In this document: positions 4,609-11,436 of the stretch, piece by piece
Layout: every line of letters begins with the position of its first letter
How positions within the stretch are numbered: the stretch's first letter is position 1
NCBI GenBank assembly: GCA_012516115.1
Contig: JAAYXC010000446.1
Coordinates: forward strand, 1 to 11,436
From: Bacillota bacterium
GTDB lineage: Bacteria > Bacillota > UBA4882 > JAAYXC01
DNA length: 11,436 nucleotides
Reading direction: 5' to 3'
The notes under the pieces: model-generated
What the model was told of the DNA's origin: nothing
Database searches by the model: none
Seen by the model: the letters and a program-made list of their open reading frames with translations, nothing else
Position numbers and translations under genes: made by a program

Positions 4609-5949
4609 CTAACCCAATTCACGGGCGATGACCGCGGCCAAGCCGTCGACGAGCCGACGGAGTTCTTCTTCGTCCGGCCCCTCGGCCATCACCCGCACCA
4701 GGTTCTCGGTCCCCGAGGCCCGGACCAGGATGCGGCCCCGTCCGGATAAAGCCTCTTCGACTGCGGCGACGGCAGCGGCCACGGCGGAGTTTTCGGCTAA
4801 ACGGTCTTTAGCGGTGACCGGAACGTTAACCAGCATCTGAGGGTAAGCCTTCATCTGGGCGGCCAGTTCCGAGAGTTTCCGACCGCTCCGTACCAGTACC
4901 CCCAGAAGTTCGAGGGCCGTGAGCAACCCATCGCCGGTGGTGGTCTTCTCCAGGAAGATGATATGACCCGACTGTTCGCCGCCGATGGCCAGGCCATGCC
5001 GGCGCATGGCCTCCAAGACGTAACGGTCGCCGTTGGGAGTAAGGATTACTTCTCCCCCGGCGGCCTCGATGGCCGCGCGGAGCCCGAGATTGCTGTAGAC
5101 CGTGGCGGCGATGGCTTTCTTAGGTAAGGTTCCCCGGGCCAACCTCTCCAGGGCGCAGATGCACATCACGCGGTCGCCGTCCACGATCCCCCCTTCTTCG
5201 TCCACGGCGATGACCCGATCGGCATCCCCGTCGTGGGCCAGGCCGAGATCCGCCCCGCGGGCCAAGACCTCCTGCCGGAGCCCTTCGGGAGAAGTCGAAC
5301 CGCATCCTACATTGATCCGGCTCCCGTCCGGCGCGGCGTTGATGGCCACCACCTCGGCCCCCAGCGCGCGGAGGACCATCGGGGCGATCTTGAAGGCCGC
5401 CCCGAAACCGCAGTCGACCACGATGCGCAGTCCGGCCAGGCTCTCTTTGCAGCTTGCTTGCAAAAACTCCGCATACCGCCGCCAGGCCTCCGGCTCATCG
5501 TAGATCCGTCCGACGGCCACCCCCACCGGCCGGGGGAGTCGGTCTTCCCCCTCCGCCAATACCAAGTCTTCGATCTTTTCTTCCACCTCGTCGGGAAGCT
5601 TGAAACCGTCACCGGCGAAGAACTTGATCCCGTTATCCGGGACGGGATTATGGGAGGCGGAGATCATCGCCGCGGCATCGGCGCCCATGGCCCGGACCAG
5701 ATAGGCCACGCCCGGGGTGGGTAAGATCCCCAGGCGAATCGCGTCGGCACCCACCGAGGCCACGCCGGCCGCCAGGGCCGCCTCGAGCATCTCTCCGGAA
5801 AGTCTGGTATCACGACCGATAAGCACCCGCGGTTTCTTCCCGGCGGCCAAGACCGCCGCCCCGGCACGGCCTAAACGGAAGGCCAATTCAGGCGTGAGTT
5901 CGCGGTTGGCTACACCACGGACGCCATCCGTACCGAAAAGCTTGCCCAA
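4609..5949 (-). CDS. glmM: Phosphoglucosamine mutase
   Basis: GlmM interconverts glucosamine-6-phosphate and glucosamine-1-phosphate on the route to UDP-GlcNAc. The 446-residue protein has all alpha-D-phosphohexomutase signatures in order: FGTDGVRG near the N-terminus, the phosphoserine loop ISASHNP (96-102, catalytic S99), the metal loop DGDADR (240-245), the sugar-specificity loop GGEQSGH (323-329) and the phosphate loop RASGTEN (410-416). The SASHNP and GEQSGH forms distinguish GlmM from other mutases. The start is TTG 5949, since the N-terminal MGKLFGTDG matches the family and AAGGAGG ends 7 nt before it. It follows cdaA by 57 nt with no cdaR between. In B. subtilis and relatives GlmM binds CdaA and lowers c-di-AMP synthesis, which fits this neighbourhood. 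Confidence 0.97.
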   Translation of the reverse strand: MGKLFGTDGVRGVANRELTPELAFRLGRAGAAVLAAGKKPRVLIGRDTRLSGEMLEAALAAGVASVGADAIRLGILPTPGVAYLVRAMGADAAAMISASHNPVPDNGIKFFAGDGFKLPDEVEEKIEDLVLAEGEDRLPRPVGVAVGRIYDEPEAWRRYAEFLQASCKESLAGLRIVVDCGFGAAFKIAPMVLRALGAEVVAINAAPDGSRINVGCGSTSPEGLRQEVLARGADLGLAHDGDADRVIAVDEEGGIVDGDRVMCICALERLARGTLPKKAIAATVYSNLGLRAAIEAAGGEVILTPNGDRYVLEAMRRHGLAIGGEQSGHIIFLEKTTTGDGLLTALELLGVLVRSGRKLSELAAQMKAYPQMLVNVPVTAKDRLAENSAVAAAVAAVEEALSGRGRILVRASGTENLVRVMAEGPDEEELRRLVDGLAAVIARELG

Positions 5950-6006
5950 AATGCTTCCTCCTTGCTTAACCTCCCGAAAGCATGTGCCTTCAGGTTCCCT
6001 TAATGG

Positions 6007-6894
6007 TTAGGATATGCGGCCGGAAATACCCGCGCCGTCCTTTCCTCCCTCCGCCTTATCCACCCATCCGCCTTTTTGCTGCCGCCATCCGGAAGAGGGT
6101 TGCGCCTTTTCGTCCGCCAAAAGCAAGGCGGCCAACCGTAGCGAGAGGTATTCCGGGGAAATCCCCATCTCCCAGGCGCCATCGGCGGCCAAGGTGATCG
6201 TCCCCCGCTCTTCCGAGACGATGACCACCACCGCGTCGGTGGCCTCAGCCATCCCAAGCCCGGCCCGGTGCCTGGTCCCGATCTCCGGCCCGAGATCGGT
6301 CCGTTCCGAGAGGGGCAGAAGGCACGCGGCGGCCAGGATACGCCGTCCCTTGACGACCACCGCCCCATCGTGGAGTGGCCCCCGGGCGAAGAGCTGAACG
6401 AGCAGTTCCTTGCTCAACTCGGCATCGAGCTTTACCCCGGTGGCGGCGATCTCGCCCAGGTCTTGGTCGCGTTCGATAACGATGAGCCCCCCGATGTGCT
6501 GGGCGGCCATCTCGGACGCGGCCCGGGCGATGTTCTGAAGTGAGGCTTCGCCGGGATGATCCCCCATCAAGAGGCGGGAAAGGGGGTTCCGGCGGCCGAG
6601 CCGCTCGAGGGCGCGGCGGAGCTCGGTCTGAAAAAGCGCGGGAAAGGCCACAAGCAAGACCACGCCCACCAATTGAATAAAACGGTTAAAAAGCGGCAGA
6701 GGCAAGACGCTTGTAAGGACTTGCAAAGCCAGGAGCGCGGCCAACACGCTAAGAAAGGCGATCCCTTTCGTCCCGCGCAAAAGAAGAAAGAGGCGCCAAA
6801 TGATAAAGGCCACCAGGAAGAGGTCGACGAAGACAAAGCCAACACGTACGGGGCCGGAGGTGACCGCGGCGGTAAACTCCTGCCAGAGTTCCAC
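6007..6894 (-). CDS. cdaA: Diadenylate cyclase CdaA (c-di-AMP synthase)
   Basis: CdaA condenses two ATP into the second messenger c-di-AMP, which controls potassium and osmolyte balance and cell-wall homeostasis. The 295-residue protein has three N-terminal membrane segments (about 17-38, 44-63, 67-87) and a DisA-N (DAC) domain containing GGLIVIER (135-142), the catalytic DGA motif (176-178) and the RHR motif (208-210). The C-terminal tail after about 262 is Gly/Lys-rich and looks disordered. The start is GTG 6894, which follows the TAA of the upstream gene without a spacer (TAAGTG). No strong ribosome site is visible, so translation is probably coupled to the upstream gene. The CdaA partner gene cdaR is missing downstream; glmM comes next. 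Confidence 0.96.
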   Translation of the reverse strand: MELWQEFTAAVTSGPVRVGFVFVDLFLVAFIIWRLFLLLRGTKGIAFLSVLAALLALQVLTSVLPLPLFNRFIQLVGVVLLVAFPALFQTELRRALERLGRRNPLSRLLMGDHPGEASLQNIARAASEMAAQHIGGLIVIERDQDLGEIAATGVKLDAELSKELLVQLFARGPLHDGAVVVKGRRILAAACLLPLSERTDLGPEIGTRHRAGLGMAEATDAVVVIVSEERGTITLAADGAWEMGISPEYLSLRLAALLLADEKAQPSSGWRQQKGGWVDKAEGGKDGAGISGRIS

Positions 6895-7650
6895 TTATCC
6901 CACCACCGGGTTGGCCAGCGTCCCGATGCCTTCGATCTCGATCTCCACCCGGTCCCCGGGAGACAGAGGGCCGACCCCGGGCGGAGTCCCGGTGGCGATG
7001 ACGTCCCCGGGCAAAAGGGTCATTACCTGGGAGATGAAACTCAAAAGCTCGGGCACGGAAAAGATCAGGTTGGCGGTGCGCGAAGACTGGCGGACCACGC
7101 CGTTCACCCGCGCCACGATGGCCAGATCCCGCGGGTCGAGCTCCGTCTCTATGGCCGGCCCGAGCGGGCAGAAAGTATCGAAGGACTTCGAGCGGGTCCA
7201 CTGGACGTCTTTCTTCTGGAGGTCCCGCGCGGTCACGTCGTTAAGACAGGTATAACCGAGGATATAGGAGGAGGCCTCTTCCGGTCGGACGTGCCGGGCC
7301 GCACGGCCGATGACTACCGCCAGCTCGGCCTCATAATCGACCCGCCGACTCATGGACGGCAAGACGATGGCCTCGCCGGGCCCGATGACGCTGGTGCTCG
7401 GCTTCAAGAAAATCCGCGGTTCCTTCGGGATCTCCTCGCCCATTTCCATCGCGTGATCGCGGTAATTGAGCCCCACCGCCACCACCTTGGAGGGCATCAC
7501 CGGCGCCAGAAGGCGCACTTCCTCTTGCGCCGGGATTTCACCGGTCGGGACCAGCGACATGAGGTCGTCGCCAGATAGGAGGTGGAACCCATCGGCGCGT
7601 TCTTCGGCATAATGTGCTTTGCCGCGATGTAAGATACGAACCAGGCGCAT
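6895..7650 (-). CDS. Fumarylacetoacetate hydrolase (FAH) family protein
   Basis: This 251-residue protein belongs to the FAH superfamily, whose members hydrolyse acylpyruvates, decarboxylate oxaloacetate or isomerise 2-hydroxyhepta-2,4-diene-1,7-dioate. It has a short N-terminal domain, then VGLNYRDHAMEMG (59-71), FLKPSTSVIGPG (81-92) and the metal-binding residues E107 and E109 (DYEAELAVVIGR) and D138 (CLNDVTARDLQ). The C-terminus has the typical GDVIATGTPPGVG. The substrate cannot be told from sequence; the compact form without a long N-terminal domain resembles the acylpyruvase/oxaloacetate decarboxylase-like group. ATG 7650 is preferred over an in-frame codon at 7665 because GGAGG lies 6 nt upstream. 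Its stop abuts the cdaA start, so the two are probably translated together. The gene has no obvious link to c-di-AMP or wall synthesis. Confidence 0.93.
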   Translation of the reverse strand: MRLVRILHRGKAHYAEERADGFHLLSGDDLMSLVPTGEIPAQEEVRLLAPVMPSKVVAVGLNYRDHAMEMGEEIPKEPRIFLKPSTSVIGPGEAIVLPSMSRRVDYEAELAVVIGRAARHVRPEEASSYILGYTCLNDVTARDLQKKDVQWTRSKSFDTFCPLGPAIETELDPRDLAIVARVNGVVRQSSRTANLIFSVPELLSFISQVMTLLPGDVIATGTPPGVGPLSPGDRVEIEIEGIGTLANPVVG

Positions 7651-7779
7651 GGAAATCCTCCTCACGATATAAAAAGTTCGCGTAGTCTGTTATTCGCGTT
7701 TCAAAGCGGTTTACCTGCTGGAAGATGGAAGAGGCGATTGGATCGGCGGGAGTCTGGTTGCCGGTCGGGGCGACCAACG

Positions 7780-7814
7780 AAAAATTCTGCCCGGGAATGG
7801 CTTCCCGGGCAGAA
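7780..7814 (-). terminator. Intrinsic terminator after the purine permease gene
   Basis: The minus-strand sequence TTCTGCCCGGGAA (7814-7802) is a perfect 13-bp complement of TTCCCGGGCAGAA (7797-7785), with the 4-nt loop GCCA, and is followed by TTTTT (7784-7780). A second, imperfect GC hairpin (about 7865-7832) precedes it nearer the stop codon. It separates the purine cluster from the FAH-cdaA-glmM unit, whose promoter should lie in 7651-7779; I found no convincing hexamer pair there. Confidence 0.95.
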
Positions 7815-7867
7815 GACCACCAGAAGAACCAAACCCGGCCCGACGCGCGGCGGGCTGCCGGTTTCGC

Positions 7868-9217
7868 TTACGGCAGGATACCCGCTTTTTGCAAAGGTTT
7901 ATAGAGGAAGACTAGGAGAAATACGGCGGAGATAACGTACATCAGGGGGTGCACGTCCTTGAACTTGCCGCGGAACGTCTTGAGGAACGCATAACTGATA
8001 AAACCCCAACCGATCCCGGTGGAGACGTTGTAGGTCAGGGGGATGAGGACCATGGTCAGGAAGGCCGGGAAGGCTTCGTCGAACTCCTTCCATTCCATCT
8101 CCTTGACCACCCTCATCATCAGATAACCCACCACGATCAGCGCCGGGGCCGTGGCCACCGTTGGCACGATACCGATAAGCGGATAGAAGAAGATCGAAAG
8201 AAGGAAAAGAATACCCACGACCACCGAGGTCAGCCCGGTTCGGCCGCCCTCGCTGACCCCGGCCGCGCTCTCCACGTAAGTGGTGACCGAAGAACAGCCG
8301 AAAGCGCCGCCGACCACTGCGGCCATTGCGTCGACCAGGAGAACGCGGTTTAACCCCGGCAGGCGATTCTGCTTGTCCAGGAACCCTCCTTCACCGCCGA
8401 CCGCCACCACCGTTCCCATGGTATCGAAAAAGTCCGTGACCATAAAAGACAGGATAATACCGATCAGCCCGACCTGGAGCGCCCCGGCGAGGTCGAACTG
8501 GAAAAAGGTCTTGAAATGCTCGGCCCGGGGGAAGGCGATGATCTCGCGGGGAATCTGCACCAGCGTCCCACCGGCGTTCCCGGAAAGAAGATCGGAGAGC
8601 CAGGCAATGCAAGTGGTGAGGATAATGCCGAGAAGAATCGAGCCTTTAACGCGTCTGGCGAGCAAAAGTCCCGTAACAAGAAGCCCGATGAGGGCGACGG
8701 CCACCCCGCGGGTAATCTCCCCGGCGGTAACCAGGGTCGCCGGACTGGCGGTCACGATGCCCGCGCCTTTCAGGCCGATAAATCCGAGGAAAAGGCCGAT
8801 ACCCACGCCTATCCCCCGCTTCAGATTGGTGGGAATGGCGTTCATCACGGCTTCCCGCGTCCTGGTAAGCACAAGAGCGGTAACGATCAGGCCTTCGATG
8901 ACGACGATGGCCATGGCGGTCCGCCAGGAGAGACCCAGGCCTTCGATCACCGTAAACGCCAGCACGGCGTTAAGCCCCATGCCGCTGGCCAAGGCGAAAG
9001 GATAATTGGCAAAGAGGCCCATGGCCAGGGTCATGAGACCTGCGGCCAAAGCGGTGGCCACGATAAGGGCTTCCTTGTACTCCACGCCCATGGCCGCAGA
9101 GAGAATATCGGGGTTGACGAAGACGATGTAGGCCATGGTCATGAAAGTGGCCAAACCGGCGATGATCTCGGTTCTGACGTTGGTCTTGCGTTCCTTGAGC
9201 TTAAAAAAGTCAGCCAT
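7868..9217 (-). CDS. AzgA-type (NCS2) hypoxanthine/guanine permease
   Basis: This 449-residue membrane protein belongs to the AzgA branch of the nucleobase-cation symporters (relatives of B. subtilis PbuG and PbuO), which import purine bases with protons. Diagnostic stretches are the N-terminal KTNVRTEIIAGLATFMTMAY, VNPDIL (34-39), SGMGLNAVLAF (78-88), GVGIGLFLGFIGLK (137-150), DFFDTMGTVVAVGG (262-275) and YVESAAGVSEGGRTGLT, the last being the conserved substrate-region motif. About 12-14 hydrophobic segments are present. ATG 9217 follows a G-rich ribosome site (GAGGGGGAG). It is downstream of guaA by 72 nt and the cluster ends in the terminator at 7780-7814. The context with hpt and guaA supports hypoxanthine or guanine as substrate; adenine cannot be excluded. 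I found no purine riboswitch in the 72-nt leader. Confidence 0.93.
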   Translation of the reverse strand: MADFFKLKERKTNVRTEIIAGLATFMTMAYIVFVNPDILSAAMGVEYKEALIVATALAAGLMTLAMGLFANYPFALASGMGLNAVLAFTVIEGLGLSWRTAMAIVVIEGLIVTALVLTRTREAVMNAIPTNLKRGIGVGIGLFLGFIGLKGAGIVTASPATLVTAGEITRGVAVALIGLLVTGLLLARRVKGSILLGIILTTCIAWLSDLLSGNAGGTLVQIPREIIAFPRAEHFKTFFQFDLAGALQVGLIGIILSFMVTDFFDTMGTVVAVGGEGGFLDKQNRLPGLNRVLLVDAMAAVVGGAFGCSSVTTYVESAAGVSEGGRTGLTSVVVGILFLLSIFFYPLIGIVPTVATAPALIVVGYLMMRVVKEMEWKEFDEAFPAFLTMVLIPLTYNVSTGIGWGFISYAFLKTFRGKFKDVHPLMYVISAVFLLVFLYKPLQKAGILP

Positions 9218-9289
9218 CGTTCTCCCCCTCTTTCATTTTTTGCCGCCTGTTCTACTCCACCACACCCAACCGTGACGCAGAAACCGACT

Positions 9290-10819
9290 CTACTCCCACT
9301 CGATCGTGGCCGGCGGCTTGCTGCTGATGTCGTAGACCACGCGGTTCACCCCGGGTACCTCGTTGACGATCCGGCGGCCGATCTCGGCCAGGACTTCATG
9401 GGGTAGCCGGGCCCAGTCGGCGGTCATCGCGTCCCGGCTCGTCACCGCCCGGACGGCCACCACATGGCCGTAGGTACGTTCATCCCCCATGACCCCCACC
9501 GAACGGTTCTCCAACAAGACGGCGAAATACTGCCAGAGTTCCCCGGCCAGCCCGGCGCGGGCGATCTCCTCCCGCACGATTGCGTCGGCCTCCCGCAGGA
9601 TGGCCAGCTTCTCCTCGGTCACCTCGCCTAAGACGCGCACGGCCAGCCCGGGGCCGGGGAAAGGCTGCCGCCAGAGGATCTCGTGGGGGATCCCCAGCTC
9701 TTGCCCTACCACCCGTACTTCGTCTTTAAAGAGCAGCCGCAAAGGCTCGATCAGCCGGAAGCGCATCCCCGGCGGGAGACCGCCGACATTATGGTGGGTC
9801 TTGATGGTCGCCGCGTGGCCTCCCCGGCCGGCGCTCTCGATGACGTCGGGATAAAGGGTCCCCTGGACGAGATACTCGACCGGGCCGAGTTTTTTGGCCT
9901 CTTCTTCGAAGACGCGGATGAACTCGGTGCCGATCCGTTTTCGTTTTTCCTCAGGGTCGGTTACTCCGCGGAGGCGGGCCAGAAAAGAGGCGGCCGCCCG
10001 GACCTGCACTGGCGCAAGGCCCAGGCGGGAAAAGGCCGCAAGGACTTCTTCGGCCTCGTTCTTCCGGAGCAGGCCGTTATCGACGAAGACCGAGACCAGC
10101 CGATCGCCGATGGCCCGCCGGACCAGGACGGCGGCCACCGTGGAGTCCACCCCGCCGCTTAGGGCGCAGAGGGCCCGACCTTCCCCGACCTCCGCTTTGA
10201 TCGCCGCCACCGTCTCGGCGATGAAGTTGGCCGGCGTCCAGTCCCCGCGGCAGCCGCAGACCCGGTAGAGAAAATTGGCCAGGATGGCCGGGCCGTCCGG
10301 CGTATGGGCCACCTCCGGATGGAACTGCACGCCGTAGAGGCGCCGCTCGGGATCGCCGGCCGCGGCCACCGGCGCATTCGCCGAAGAGGCCAACACGCGA
10401 AAACCGGGCGGCAACTCCTCCACCCGGTCGCCGTGGCTCATCCAGACGGAAAGGCGCGACGGAAGCCCGGCAAATAACCCTCCTTCCTCCCGGACCTCGA
10501 TTTCGGCCCGGCCGTATTCCCGCCGGCCGGCCGGCGCCACCTTCCCGCCTAGAAGCGCGGTCATGGCCTGCAGCCCATAACAGATGCCGAGCACCGGCAG
10601 ACCGAGCGCGAAGATCCGGGGGTCGGGTTTCGGGGCCCCTTCCTCGTAAATGCTGGCCGGTCCGCCGGAAAGGATGATTCCGGCCGGAGCATGCCGCCGG
10701 ATCTCATCGGCCGGGATCTCCGGCGGGACGATCTCGGAGAAGACACGGGCTTCCCTGACCCGCCGCGCGATGAGCTGGGTGTACTGGGAGCCGAAATCGA
10801 GGATGAGAATGGAATCCAG
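9290..10819 (-). CDS. guaA: GMP synthase (glutamine-hydrolysing)
   Basis: GuaA converts XMP to GMP using ATP and glutamine. The 509-residue product contains both domains: a class I glutamine amidotransferase with LDFGSQYTQLIARRVRE (7-23), the nucleophile in GICYG (C80) and the H167/E169 pair in FHPEV, then the ATP pyrophosphatase domain with the P-loop LSGGVDST (220-227) and the dimerisation region ending PPATIEWE. The start is unusual. The first residues align with CTG 10819, which sits 8 nt after a GGAGGTGATT that matches the 16S anti-SD almost perfectly. The only in-frame alternative near, GTG 10828, overlaps that ribosome site and has none of its own. No ATG is available. It follows hpt by 50 nt. 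Confidence 0.97.
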   Translation of the reverse strand: MDSILILDFGSQYTQLIARRVREARVFSEIVPPEIPADEIRRHAPAGIILSGGPASIYEEGAPKPDPRIFALGLPVLGICYGLQAMTALLGGKVAPAGRREYGRAEIEVREEGGLFAGLPSRLSVWMSHGDRVEELPPGFRVLASSANAPVAAAGDPERRLYGVQFHPEVAHTPDGPAILANFLYRVCGCRGDWTPANFIAETVAAIKAEVGEGRALCALSGGVDSTVAAVLVRRAIGDRLVSVFVDNGLLRKNEAEEVLAAFSRLGLAPVQVRAAASFLARLRGVTDPEEKRKRIGTEFIRVFEEEAKKLGPVEYLVQGTLYPDVIESAGRGGHAATIKTHHNVGGLPPGMRFRLIEPLRLLFKDEVRVVGQELGIPHEILWRQPFPGPGLAVRVLGEVTEEKLAILREADAIVREEIARAGLAGELWQYFAVLLENRSVGVMGDERTYGHVVAVRAVTSRDAMTADWARLPHEVLAEIGRRIVNEVPGVNRVVYDISSKPPATIEWE

Positions 10820-10869
10820 CGGAATCACCTCCGAGCCACAAAGGGCAAGGCAAGAAAACACCACGCGAT

Positions 10870-11406
10870 TTAACCGTCGCAAGCCTTCTTCAACACGGCA
10901 ATATACGGCAGATTACGGTATTTCTCGGCATAGTCGAGCCCATAGCCGACGACGAAATGATCGGGGATGACGAAGGCGTTATAGTCCGGTTTCAGCTCCA
11001 CCAGACGGCGGGAGGGCTTGTCCAGAAGGGTGCAGACACGCAGGGAACGGGGCCGCCGGGCGCGAAAACTCGCCAGCAAGTAGTTTAAGGTGAGACCGGT
11101 ATCGACGATGTCCTCCACCAGGATGACCGCCTCGTCTTCCAGGCTGTAATCGAGGTCCTTCAGGATTTTCACCTGGCCGCTGGAGCGCGTGGCCGCGCCG
11201 TAACTGCTGACGGCGATGAAATCATAGCGGACGGGGATCGGAACCGCCCGGATGAGGTCGGCCAAAAAGACCACCGCCCCTTTGAGGACCCCGACGAAAA
11301 GCGGGTTCTGGCCGTCGTAATCGCGGGCGATGGCCTCGCCCAGCCTTTTCACCCCCGCGGCGATCTCCTCGGTAGAAAGGAGTACCTCCAATCTTTCCTC
11401 GCCCAA
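10870..11406 (-). CDS. hpt: Hypoxanthine-guanine phosphoribosyltransferase
   Basis: Hpt salvages hypoxanthine and guanine to IMP and GMP with PRPP. The 178-residue protein is normal length. It has the LKGAVVFLADL loop (41-51), the PRPP-binding signature VILVEDIVDTGLTL (94-107, with D102 in the general-base position) and the C-terminal purine-binding stretch PDHFVVGYGLDYAEKYRNLPYI. The start is TTG 11406, 8 nt after a GGGAGGGAGG ribosome site; an ATG at 11413-11411 is nearer the ribosome site but in the wrong frame. Hpt, GuaA and the permease together form import, salvage and GMP synthesis. Its promoter is beyond the window edge. In many Firmicutes hpt lies between tilS and ftsH; whether that holds here is not visible. 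Confidence 0.96.
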   Translation of the reverse strand: MGEERLEVLLSTEEIAAGVKRLGEAIARDYDGQNPLFVGVLKGAVVFLADLIRAVPIPVRYDFIAVSSYGAATRSSGQVKILKDLDYSLEDEAVILVEDIVDTGLTLNYLLASFRARRPRSLRVCTLLDKPSRRLVELKPDYNAFVIPDHFVVGYGLDYAEKYRNLPYIAVLKKACDG

Positions 11407-11436
11407 ATCCCATGCCTCCCTCCCGGTCCATATGCC

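Noticed and set aside
6556..7578. Plus-strand ORF of 340 codons across cdaA and the FAH gene
   Set aside because: Antisense shadow spanning two well-supported genes; composition (Gly/His/Asp/Arg) is that of GC-rich antisense frames.
9218..9289. Possible purine riboswitch in front of the purine permease
   Set aside because: The 72-nt gap lacks the conserved three-way junction core sequences of the purine family and is too short for aptamer plus expression platform.

Overview
The window looks like a chromosomal housekeeping region from a GC-rich, Gram-positive, low-complexity-cell-wall type organism of the Firmicutes, most likely a (possibly thermophilic) member of the Clostridia. The evidence is a glmS ribozyme, a c-di-AMP synthase of the CdaA type next to glmM, strong Shine-Dalgarno sequences (GGAGG), frequent TTG/GTG starts and textbook intrinsic terminators. 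The genus is inference; no rRNA or species marker is present.

Layout. Almost everything is on the minus strand, so biological order runs from high to low coordinates. (1) 11406-7868: hpt, guaA and an AzgA-type purine permease form a purine salvage/GMP synthesis cluster ending in a strong terminator (7780-7814). (2) 7650-4609: a fumarylacetoacetate hydrolase-family gene whose stop codon directly abuts the GTG of cdaA, then glmM. The usual cdaR (YbbR) gene between cdaA and glmM is absent. (3) 4605-2284: glmS as its own unit, with a sigma-A-like promoter just behind glmM, a 113-nt nearly homopurine period-7 tract, a glmS self-cleaving ribozyme, a further structured leader and the gene itself, whose stop codon lies inside its terminator. 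(4) 2283-1861: decayed DNA with the C-terminal remnant of an ISLre2/UPF0236-family transposase and a possible gene scrap. (5) 1860-830: promoter, tadA, tRNA-Ser(CGA), a spacer made of two inverted heptad repeat blocks, tRNA-Ser(GGA) and an intrinsic terminator; this reads as one transcription unit. (6) 800-533: a decayed, frame-broken coding remnant. (7) 15-528: the only intact plus-strand gene, a small membrane protein of the 'small multidrug export' family with an extended -10 promoter.

How the genes connect. GlmS makes glucosamine-6-P and GlmM converts it to glucosamine-1-P for peptidoglycan; CdaA makes c-di-AMP and its homologues interact with GlmM and the missing CdaR. The ribozyme closes a feedback loop on GlmS by sensing GlcN6P. 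Hpt, GuaA and the permease supply purine nucleotides. TadA is a tRNA-modifying enzyme co-oriented with two tRNA-Ser genes.

The least expected signal is that three intergenic stretches (between the tRNAs, in the tadA leader, and upstream of the glmS ribozyme) are built from three different degenerate 7-base repeats. In the tadA leader the repeat separates an excellent Shine-Dalgarno sequence from the start codon by 56 nt and can fold into a hairpin that would bring them back together.
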